Assembly: GCF_009827615.1 (NCBI RefSeq)
Contig: NZ_WTYU01000001.1
Coordinates: forward strand, 827,001 to 891,000
Reading direction: 5' to 3'
Source: Allopontixanthobacter confluentis
Lineage (GTDB): Bacteria > Pseudomonadota > Alphaproteobacteria > Sphingomonadales > Sphingomonadaceae
DNA length: 64,000 nucleotides
Under the pieces are notes generated by a model. It did no database searches. It was given only the letters and a program-made list of their open reading frames with translations, and had not been told where the DNA came from. A program made the position numbers and the translations under genes. Shown here in pieces: positions 1 to 7,727 of this stretch. Position 1 is the stretch's first letter; each line of letters starts with the position of its first letter.

Positions 1-34
1 TCTGCGCAGTTTGGCGTGCGCGCGCTGTGAAACG

Positions 35-60
35 GGAACAGAATGCTTCGATCTTTGTTG
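35..60 (+). promoter_or_regulatory. Candidate sigma-EcfG (general stress) promoter
   Basis: GGAAC at 35-39 is followed after 16 bases by TGTT at 57-60 (T at 56). This closely matches the alphaproteobacterial EcfG consensus GGAAC-N16/17-CGTT. It lies about 40 bases upstream of the PA2169-type gene, a family often tied to stress responses. The match is seen directly; sigma-factor use is inference. Confidence 0.6.
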
Positions 61-99
61 GTTTTGTAAATGCATTCAAGCAGATACGGAGCCTACATT

Positions 100-546
100 A
101 TGAACAAGTCGCATGACATCACAATCGCCAACACACTGATCGCCACTACGCTGGATAGCATGAAAGGCTATAAAGAAGCATCGGAAGACAGCGAAACGGC
201 AAACGCAGCGTTCTTCTGCGAGATGGCTGATGAACGCAGCAAGGTCGCATCCACCCTTCAGGCGCATGTTGCTTCGCTCGGCGGTGATCCGGAAGATGAC
301 AGCACCGTTACAGGCGCATTGCATCGCGGGTTCATGAACCTGCGCGAACTGGTTAGTGCGCGTGATGAGAAAGCAATTGTCGCAGAAGTCGAACGCGGCG
401 AAGATTACATCAAGGCGAAATATTCGACCGCCCTCGAAGACGGTGATGTTTCACCACAGACCAAGGCTGTGATTGAGCAGGCCTATGCCTCCATCGTCAG
501 CGGCCACGACAAGATGAGCGCGATGAAGCACCGTATGGAAGGCTGA
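100..546 (+). CDS. PA2169-family four-helix-bundle protein (DUF2383)
   Basis: The product is 148 residues. The sequence has the helical, ferritin-like pattern of the PA2169/DUF2383 family: an N-terminal helix around NTLIATTLDSMKGYKEA, then AFFCEMADERSKVAS and a Glu-rich pair of helices after residue 80. The molecular function of the family is not established; members are often stress-induced. I chose the ATG at 100 because a GGAG sits 9 bases upstream; the in-frame ATG at 70 lacks a ribosome site. A candidate EcfG promoter lies upstream and a strong hairpin terminator follows, so it is probably a single-gene transcript. No signal peptide or membrane segment is visible. Confidence 0.85.
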   Translation: MNKSHDITIANTLIATTLDSMKGYKEASEDSETANAAFFCEMADERSKVASTLQAHVASLGGDPEDDSTVTGALHRGFMNLRELVSARDEKAIVAEVERGEDYIKAKYSTALEDGDVSPQTKAVIEQAYASIVSGHDKMSAMKHRMEG

Positions 547-564
547 GCACTTTCATTTGGAATT

Positions 565-595
565 AAAAAGGGCACCAGAAATGGTGCCCTTTTTT
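565..595 (+). terminator. Rho-independent terminator after the DUF2383 gene
   Basis: A perfect stem GGGCACCA/TGGTGCCC with a GAAA loop is extended by five A-T pairs and ends in a run of six T. It starts 19 bases after the stop codon. The A/T extension on both sides means it could also work for the minus-strand DUF3147 gene ending at 647. Confidence 0.92.
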
Positions 596-646
596 GTGCT
601 TGTGCACGACGCATATCCGGCGGGTCATAAATTCAGGCAAGCCCGC

Positions 647-997
647 TTAAATAAGGCCAAGCGCCTGTCCGATCCGGCCGGCGAGGAGATAGCCCATATA
701 TCCGGCTGCCAAGCCGGCAAGCAGTGCTGGCACGAAACCAAATCCCGACCGCAGCAATATGGCCAGCACCACAAAAGCGGGCAGGGAGCCGATCACATAG
801 ACAGTGCTGGAAATCACCATGCTGGCCACCGCCTCTGTATCGCCAGTGTCGCGCCACAGCCAGATTACCGCCAATGTGCTGGCCAGCGGCAGCGAAATCA
901 GCAAGCCGCCCCAGGTTGGGCTGCGCCGCCCCATTTCAGATGCAACGGCAATCAGCACCCCTGAAATAGCGGCCTTGATTGCCAGTTGCATCCACAT
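647..997 (-). CDS. DUF3147-family small membrane protein
   Basis: A 116-residue, very hydrophobic protein with about four predicted membrane segments (residues 4-22, 30-50, 58-82 and 86-108). The pattern and length fit DUF3147, a family of small inner-membrane proteins of unknown role. It begins 6 bases after the peroxiredoxin stop codon on the same strand, so the two are probably cotranscribed. No catalytic motif is visible. Nothing else in the sequence suggests its function. Confidence 0.8.
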   Translation of the reverse strand: MWMQLAIKAAISGVLIAVASEMGRRSPTWGGLLISLPLASTLAVIWLWRDTGDTEAVASMVISSTVYVIGSLPAFVVLAILLRSGFGFVPALLAGLAAGYMGYLLAGRIGQALGLI

Positions 998-1003
998 GGT
1001 ATG

Positions 1004-1483
1004 TTACAGCTTGCCAAGCATGTATTCAGCGGAACTTACTGAAAAATCCCCCGGCTGTTCGACGTTGATCTGTTCGACCACACCATCATTCACCACCATG
1101 GAATAACGCTGGCTGCGGCCGCCCATGCCGAAGGCGCTGAAATCTGCATCAAGGCCGATGGCCTTCGCAAAATCGCCATTGCCGTCGGCCAGCATGGCAA
1201 TGTCGTCAGACCCGCTGGCGCTGTTCCACGCGCCCAGCACGAAGGCGTCATTCACCGCTGTGCAGGCGATTTCGTCGATGCCCTTGGCTTTCAGTTCGTC
1301 AGCTTTTTCGACGAAACCGGGCAAATGCCGTGCAGAACAGGTTGGCGTGTAAGCCCCGGGGACGGAGAAAAGCGCAACTTTCTTGCCCGCGAAATAATCG
1401 CTCGACTGGACCTGTTCCGGTCCTTCTGCCGTCGCTTTAACCAGCTTGATGTCGGGCAGTTTGTCGCCAACTGAAATTGTCAT
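1004..1483 (-). CDS. Peroxiredoxin (Prx5-type, redoxin family)
   Basis: A thiol peroxidase of 159 residues that reduces hydrogen peroxide and organic hydroperoxides in the cytoplasm. The Prx5 signature PGAYTPTCS holds the peroxidatic cysteine near residue 49, followed by HLPGF. The length matches the short Prx5 family rather than AhpC. I chose the ATG at 1483 because AAGGA precedes it; longer in-frame starts add an unlikely N-terminus. A candidate sigma-70 promoter lies 39 bases upstream. The gene is divergent from ahcY and probably cotranscribed with the downstream DUF3147 gene. The reductant (glutaredoxin or thioredoxin) cannot be told from sequence. Confidence 0.92.
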   Translation of the reverse strand: MTISVGDKLPDIKLVKATAEGPEQVQSSDYFAGKKVALFSVPGAYTPTCSARHLPGFVEKADELKAKGIDEIACTAVNDAFVLGAWNSASGSDDIAMLADGNGDFAKAIGLDADFSAFGMGGRSQRYSMVVNDGVVEQINVEQPGDFSVSSAEYMLGKL

Positions 1484-1521
1484 AACGTAATTTCCTTTCG
1501 TGCAGGGTTGCTTGCGCAACA

Positions 1522-1549
1522 GATATAGTGGGCTGCCGCGCGCCGACAA
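1522..1549 (-). promoter_or_regulatory. Candidate sigma-70 promoter for the peroxiredoxin gene
   Basis: On the minus strand TTGTCG (1544-1549) and TATATC (1522-1527) are separated by 16 bases. The predicted start of transcription is near 1515, giving a leader of about 30 bases. Confidence 0.5.
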
Positions 1550-1559
1550 TGATAACATG

Positions 1560-1579
1560 ATATAAAGATCGCTTTATAT
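1560..1579. promoter_or_regulatory. Palindromic operator candidate (SahR-like) before ahcY
   Basis: A perfect 8-bp inverted repeat ATATAAAG-ATCG-CTTTATAT lies in the divergent peroxiredoxin/ahcY spacer. It covers a possible ahcY -10 box (TATATT, 1575-1580, with ATAACA at 1552-1557 as a weak -35). AT-rich palindromes of this type fit ArsR-family repressors; SahR, which senses S-adenosylhomocysteine, is known to control ahcY in many proteobacteria. Assignment to SahR is inference, and no regulator gene is in the window. Confidence 0.55.
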
Positions 1580-1668
1580 TTGCCACCTGCGGGGTGACCC
1601 GCTACATGCGCCGCGACTTTTAATGCACGTTCGTACGGGACGTAAAAATGATTTTCAGGAGAAATTTC

Positions 1669-3081
<1,413 letters not shown>

Positions 3082-3137
3082 TTCGAAATAACGGCATTGC
3101 TGCTGCGGCAGCGGTCGGTGTTTCCATCATAAAAATC

Positions 3138-3174
3138 AGGCGGCTCCGGCAGATGTCGGGGCCGCCTTCTTTTT
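3138..3174 (+). terminator. Rho-independent terminator after ahcY
   Basis: Stem AGGCGGC/GCCGCCT with an inner CCG/CGG pair, followed by TTCTTTTT. It separates ahcY from the divL operon. Confidence 0.85.
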
Positions 3175-3245
3175 CGCCTGTTTTCCGGGTCATTTCCCCG
3201 TCTAGCCCATTGCATCCTTGCGCGCTGCGGCATAGCTGACCCCCT

Positions 3246-5588
3246 ATGGAATTTACCACCACCGCGCTGGCCCTGACCGGACTGCTGATTGCTGCCTGGA
3301 CAGCCGCTGCCGCATGGCTGATGATTGCGGCCAGTGCCAAGGCCAGACAGGCCGAAAGCAGCCGCAAGGCCGCCCGGCGCATGGCCCGGATGATCGACGA
3401 GGCGCCGGCAATTCCGCTGCTGGTGAGGACCGATGGCCGGATCGAGGGGTCCGAACGTCTGGCGGGCTGGCTTGGCCTTGACCGTATGCCCCAATATCTC
3501 AGCGAATTGTCGGGCGGGGCGGGCAAGGGATTGTCGCCTGTGCAATTGGCTGGACTGACTGACAAGGTCCGCCGTACCCAGCGCAGTGCCGCACCGTTCC
3601 GCCTGGCGATGACGCCTCCTGGCTCCAACCGCAGCCTCGCCATGCGTGGTAACCTGGCTGACCCGCAGGTATCGCCCGGCGGCGCCGCGTTGATCTGGGT
3701 GTTCGATTTCAGCGAAAGCCAGACCGAGCTGGTCAAACTGAGGAACGAAGCGGCGCGCGCGCAAGAAGATTTTGCAGCGCTGGTCGGCCTGATCGAAGCG
3801 GCCCCCATGCCGATGTGGTTCCGCGGGCCGGATGCAAAGCTGCGTCTGGTCAATCAGGCCTATGTGCGCGCCATTGGCGCTGCCAGCGCGGATGCGGCAG
3901 TGGAGCGGCAGTTGGAACTGGTCGAGCCGGTGGACGGACTGACTGCCGGGCAGATTGCCGCGCAGGCGGCGGAACAGAACTTGCCGATCGAACGCATAGT
4001 CCCTGCCACCATCGACGGGCAGCGCCGCAGCCTCCGGGTCAGCGATTTGCCATTGGGCGCAGAAGGCGTGGCAGGATACGCTGTCGATATCGAGGAAATG
4101 GAAGAACAGGCGCGTACTTTCCGTGCATTCCGCGATGCACAGCGATCCATGCTAGACCAGCTTTCCATCGGGGTTGCGCAGTTTGATTCCGAACGCAAGC
4201 TGACCTATGCCAATCAGCCTTTCCGGCGGACTTTCGGCATTTCATCAGGCACTGTCAGCGCCGGAACGCCGTTCGACCGTCTGCTGAATGATGCGCGTGA
4301 AAGCGGCAAAACGCCCGAAGTGCGCGACTTTCCGGCCTGGCGCGCTGAACATCTGGAATGGTTCACCAGCGGCGAAACGCAGGAAGAAGCATGGCCCTTG
4401 CCCGGCGGCACCCATCTGCGAATCGTGGCCCAACCCATGCCCGATGGCGGCCTGGTGCTGATTGCCGAAGACCGGACGGAACAACTGGCGCTGTCAGCCA
4501 CGCGGGACACATTGTTACGCACGCGAACGGCCACTTTCGACAGCCTGTTCGAAGCGCTGGCGGTGGTGGCCCCGGATGGGAAGCTGCAATTGTGGAACCG
4601 CAGCTTTGCCGGGGCATGGGGCGTTGACCCGGAATTCCTCGATTCGCACCCCAATGCCGCAGATTTGCTGACTGCAATTGCCCCTAATCTGGCCCGCGCC
4701 AAGCAGGTCAGCATCATTGGTGAAGTCATCCGCGCCGCCACGCTGGACCGCAAGGAAACAGGCGGCCGGGTAATGATGTCGGATGGCCGAACGCTGGAAT
4801 TTGCGGGCGTTCCCCTGCCGGATGGCAATGGTCTGCTGACCACGCTGGACATTACCGATTCGCAAAAGGCCGAAGATGCCTTGCGTGAACGGGCGCAGGC
4901 GCTGGAAGATGCCGATGCTGTAAAAACGCGTTTTCTGGCCAATATGTCCTACGAATTTCGCACACCCCTTACATCCATTGGCGGTTTTGCAGAGCTGCTG
5001 GCGGCGGGCGTGGCTGGCGAATTGTCGGACCAGGGCAAGGACTATGTATCTGCCATTATTGATTCGGTTGGTCGTTTGACCGAACAGGTGGAAAATGTGC
5101 TCGACCTGTCACAAAGTGAAGCAGGGCTGTTGCCGATCACGAAAGAACGGATGGAACTGATGCCTTTCGTCACCCAGGTGGTGCGCGAACGCGAGCAGGC
5201 CATCGTGGATGCCGGGCTGACGCTGGATCTGCGCGGCAGCGCCGGCGGCAAGATCGAGGCTGACCAGCGCCAGTTGGGCAGGGCGCTGGGTCATTTGCTC
5301 GACAATGCCATTGCGGCCACCCCCAAGGGCGGCAAGATACTGGTCGATGTGGGCAAGCCCAAGGGCGTGGCGCGCATTGTGGTGTCGGACAATGGCCGCG
5401 GCATGGCCAAGGCGGAACTGGCCCGCGCGCTGGACGGATTGCGCGAGAACAAGGACGGCAGCGGGTTGGAAAAGCGGCAGGGGTTGGGCATACCGCTGGC
5501 GCGGCAACTGGTCGAAGCGCATGGCGGCAGCCTTGAAATCCTGTCCCGCCAGGGTGCGGGAACCACCGCGACGATATTGGTTCCGTGA
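3246..5588 (+). CDS. divL: DivL-type PAS-domain pseudo-histidine kinase
   Basis: A 780-residue sensor-kinase homologue, close to the roughly 770 residues of Caulobacter DivL. An N-terminal membrane segment (about residues 7-29) is followed by PAS-like regions near 178-260, 300-370 and 430-520, a HisKA-like domain from about 560, and an HATPase domain (N box LLDNAIAA, G1 DNGRGM, G2 GLGIP). The normal phospho-acceptor His of the H box is Tyr569 (MSYEFRTPL), the hallmark of DivL, which in Caulobacter controls the CckA-CtrA pathway through DivK rather than by ordinary histidine kinase activity. No clear Shine-Dalgarno precedes ATG 3246, and a weak promoter (TTGCAT 3210-3215, CATAGC 3231-3236) would give an almost leaderless mRNA. 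It is first in a seven-gene operon. Orthology rests on motif, length and synteny. Confidence 0.85.
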   Translation: MEFTTTALALTGLLIAAWTAAAAWLMIAASAKARQAESSRKAARRMARMIDEAPAIPLLVRTDGRIEGSERLAGWLGLDRMPQYLSELSGGAGKGLSPVQLAGLTDKVRRTQRSAAPFRLAMTPPGSNRSLAMRGNLADPQVSPGGAALIWVFDFSESQTELVKLRNEAARAQEDFAALVGLIEAAPMPMWFRGPDAKLRLVNQAYVRAIGAASADAAVERQLELVEPVDGLTAGQIAAQAAEQNLPIERIVPATIDGQRRSLRVSDLPLGAEGVAGYAVDIEEMEEQARTFRAFRDAQRSMLDQLSIGVAQFDSERKLTYANQPFRRTFGISSGTVSAGTPFDRLLNDARESGKTPEVRDFPAWRAEHLEWFTSGETQEEAWPLPGGTHLRIVAQPMPDGGLVLIAEDRTEQLALSATRDTLLRTRTATFDSLFEALAVVAPDGKLQLWNRSFAGAWGVDPEFLDSHPNAADLLTAIAPNLARAKQVSIIGEVIRAATLDRKETGGRVMMSDGRTLEFAGVPLPDGNGLLTTLDITDSQKAEDALRERAQALEDADAVKTRFLANMSYEFRTPLTSIGGFAELLAAGVAGELSDQGKDYVSAIIDSVGRLTEQVENVLDLSQSEAGLLPITKERMELMPFVTQVVREREQAIVDAGLTLDLRGSAGGKIEADQRQLGRALGHLLDNAIAATPKGGKILVDVGKPKGVARIVVSDNGRGMAKAELARALDGLRENKDGSGLEKRQGLGIPLARQLVEAHGGSLEILSRQGAGTTATILVP

Positions 5589-6028
5589 AGATCGATCTAC
5601 CTGATCTGGCTGCGATGGCGACCTATGGAACGCGTATCGCAGCGCAATTGACGGCGGGTGATGTGGTCGCGCTTACAGGCGGCCTTGGCGCAGGCAAGAC
5701 CACATTGGCACGCGCCATTATCGCCGCCCTTGGTTATGGCGCAGAAGTGCCTTCGCCCACTTTCACCATCATCGAAACCTATGATACGCCCCTGGTCCGC
5801 CTGCCGCTGGTGCATGCCGATTTCTACCGGCTTGAGTCGCCGGATGAGCTACTGGAACTGGGGCTGGATGATTACCGCGACGGTGCGGCGCTGCTGGCGG
5901 AATGGCCTGAGAATGCTGGTGGTTTCGCAGCCGAAAGCGCCTGTCTGTCAATAGCGCTGGAAGTTGCCGATGGCGGGCGGATTGCGATTGTCGAAGGTGG
6001 GCTGGATTGGCTAGGGCGGATGCCATGA
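5585..6028 (+). CDS. tsaE: tRNA threonylcarbamoyladenosine biosynthesis ATPase TsaE
   Basis: A P-loop ATPase of 147 residues that works with TsaB and TsaD to install t6A37 on ANN-decoding tRNAs. The Walker A motif GGLGAGKTT is at residues 32-40, followed by the family blocks SPTFTIIETY and HADFYRL. The start is a GTG that overlaps the divL stop as GTGA, implying translational coupling. Family size is usually about 150 residues, so the gene is complete. TsaB and TsaD are not in the window. Confidence 0.95.
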   Translation: MKIDLPDLAAMATYGTRIAAQLTAGDVVALTGGLGAGKTTLARAIIAALGYGAEVPSPTFTIIETYDTPLVRLPLVHADFYRLESPDELLELGLDDYRDGAALLAEWPENAGGFAAESACLSIALEVADGGRIAIVEGGLDWLGRMP

Positions 6029-7014
6029 GCAATCTTCCCCAAGGTATCGATTCATTCCTGGCAAATGCGGGCTGGGCTGATTCTGTGATCAGCGCCATTC
6101 CGGGCGATGCGTCGTTCCGGCGCTATTTCCGCGTTTCCAGCCACGGCCGCAAGGCCATGCTGATGTATGCGCCGCCGCCCGAAGAAGACCCCGAACCGTT
6201 TTTGCATGTGGCACAGTGGCTGACCGCCCACGCCATGCGCGCACCTGAGATTTACGCTGAAGACAAAGCACAAGGCTGGGTGCTGATCGAAGATTTCGGT
6301 GATGACCGGATGCGGGACTGGCTGGATGCAAACCCGCAGGGTGAAACAGCCGCTTACAAGGCCGCAGTCGATGCCCTGGCGCAATTGCACCGCAGGCCCG
6401 CCGGACCATTCCCGCCCTATGATATGGCCGTCTATCAGCGCGAAGCAGCCCTGTTTACCGAATGGTATTGCCCGGCAATGCAACTGGAAGTGGATGCCGC
6501 CAGCTATGTGGCGGCATGGGACGATGCGTTGTCCGATATGCTGCCGCGCCAGACCCCCGGGGTTACGGTCCTGCGCGATTATCACGCGGAAAACATCATG
6601 CTGCTCGGGCCGGTGGATGATGGTTCCGGCGCGCAGGGGCTGATTGATTTTCAGGACGCGCTGGTAGGTCATCCGGCCTATGATTTAGTCTCCCTGTTGC
6701 AGGATGCACGGCGCGATGTGCCGATGGATCTGGAACGGCGGATGCTGGACCATTATCTGGCCGTAGCAGGCGCTGACCCCCATTTCGAAGCTGATTATGC
6801 ACGGCTTGGTGCGCAGCGAAATGCCAAGATCGTCGGCATTTTTGCTCGGCTGTGGAAGCGCGACGGAAAGCCGCGCTACTTCGATTATATTCCGCGCGTC
6901 TGGGCTGCGCTCGAGCGGGATCTGGCGCATCCGGCGCTGGCCCCTGTGGCAAAGTGGTTTGATGCCAATATTCCCAGCCAGATACGCAACAGTTTCGGGG
7001 GCAGGGTATCGTGA
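6025..7014 (+). CDS. amgK: N-acetylmuramate/N-acetylglucosamine anomeric kinase AmgK
   Basis: An aminoglycoside-phosphotransferase-fold sugar kinase of 329 residues. AmgK phosphorylates the anomeric position of MurNAc (and GlcNAc) in peptidoglycan recycling, giving MurNAc-1-phosphate for MurU. The catalytic loop LRDYHAENIM and metal-binding DFQD are intact. The start ATG at 6025 overlaps the tsaE stop as ATGA; an upstream in-frame ATG at 6007 lies inside tsaE and is less likely. The next gene encodes the partner MurU, which makes the specific AmgK assignment stronger than fold alone would allow. The pathway bypasses de novo UDP-MurNAc synthesis and is associated with intrinsic fosfomycin tolerance in species that have it. 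Confidence 0.88.
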   Translation: MSNLPQGIDSFLANAGWADSVISAIPGDASFRRYFRVSSHGRKAMLMYAPPPEEDPEPFLHVAQWLTAHAMRAPEIYAEDKAQGWVLIEDFGDDRMRDWLDANPQGETAAYKAAVDALAQLHRRPAGPFPPYDMAVYQREAALFTEWYCPAMQLEVDAASYVAAWDDALSDMLPRQTPGVTVLRDYHAENIMLLGPVDDGSGAQGLIDFQDALVGHPAYDLVSLLQDARRDVPMDLERRMLDHYLAVAGADPHFEADYARLGAQRNAKIVGIFARLWKRDGKPRYFDYIPRVWAALERDLAHPALAPVAKWFDANIPSQIRNSFGGRVS

Positions 7015-7727
7015 ACTCACTGGCATCCGATACAGCGATGGTGATGGCAGCAGGCATGGGCAAACGGATGCGCCCGCTTACCGCTTCGCAGCCAAAACCG
7101 CTGGTCCGGGTGGCGGAAAAACCCCTGATCGATCACGCGCTGGACAAGCTGGCAACCGCCGGCATTGGCAAAGTGGTGGTCAATGTCCATTATCTGGCAG
7201 ACGCGCTTGAGGCGCATTTGCGTGAACGCAAGCTGCCAGCAGTGATCATTTCCGATGAACGTGAAATGCTGCTGGAAACAGGCGGCGGCATGGTGAAGGC
7301 GCAGGCCGACCTGCCCGATCCGTTTTTCTGCCTCAACGCCGATAACATCTGGCTGGATGGCCCCCGCGATGCGTTTCACGATCTTTCAGGGTGCTGGGAC
7401 CCTGATACAATGGATGCCCTGCTGTTGCTGGTGCCCCATGCGCGCGCGCTGAATTTCAGGGGCAAGGGTGATTTCCACATGGACCCGCTTGGAAGAATAT
7501 CCCGCCGACGCGCAGGCAGGATCGCGCCTTTCATCTATACTGGCATCCAGCTGGTATCGCACCGCTTGCTGCGTGATGCGCCGGAAGGCAAGTTTTCGAC
7601 CAATATCCTGTGGGAACGGGCGATTGAGGAAGGGCGGCTGTTCGGTGCCGGCTTTACCGGCCAGTGGTTCGAAGTAGGCACACCGCAATCCATCGCGCCT
7701 ACTGAAGAAGCGCTCCAGCGTGGCTGA
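7011..7727 (+). CDS. murU: N-acetylmuramate-1-phosphate uridylyltransferase MurU
   Basis: A nucleotidyltransferase of 238 residues that would form UDP-MurNAc from UTP and MurNAc-1-phosphate. The N-terminal nucleotide-binding signature MVMAAGMGKRMRPLT is at residues 10-24, followed by KPLV and the metal-site block FCLNADNIW. The start is GTG overlapping the amgK stop as GTGA. The amgK-murU pair is a known functional unit in Pseudomonas and Caulobacter. Without the neighbour this could only be called a sugar-1-phosphate nucleotidyltransferase, so pathway assignment is part context. Confidence 0.88.
   Translation: MNSLASDTAMVMAAGMGKRMRPLTASQPKPLVRVAEKPLIDHALDKLATAGIGKVVVNVHYLADALEAHLRERKLPAVIISDEREMLLETGGGMVKAQADLPDPFFCLNADNIWLDGPRDAFHDLSGCWDPDTMDALLLLVPHARALNFRGKGDFHMDPLGRISRRRAGRIAPFIYTGIQLVSHRLLRDAPEGKFSTNILWERAIEEGRLFGAGFTGQWFEVGTPQSIAPTEEALQRG

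Noticed and set aside
1484-1668. SAH riboswitch before ahcY
   Set aside because: I could not find the conserved SAH-riboswitch core in the leader; the palindrome is a better regulatory candidate.
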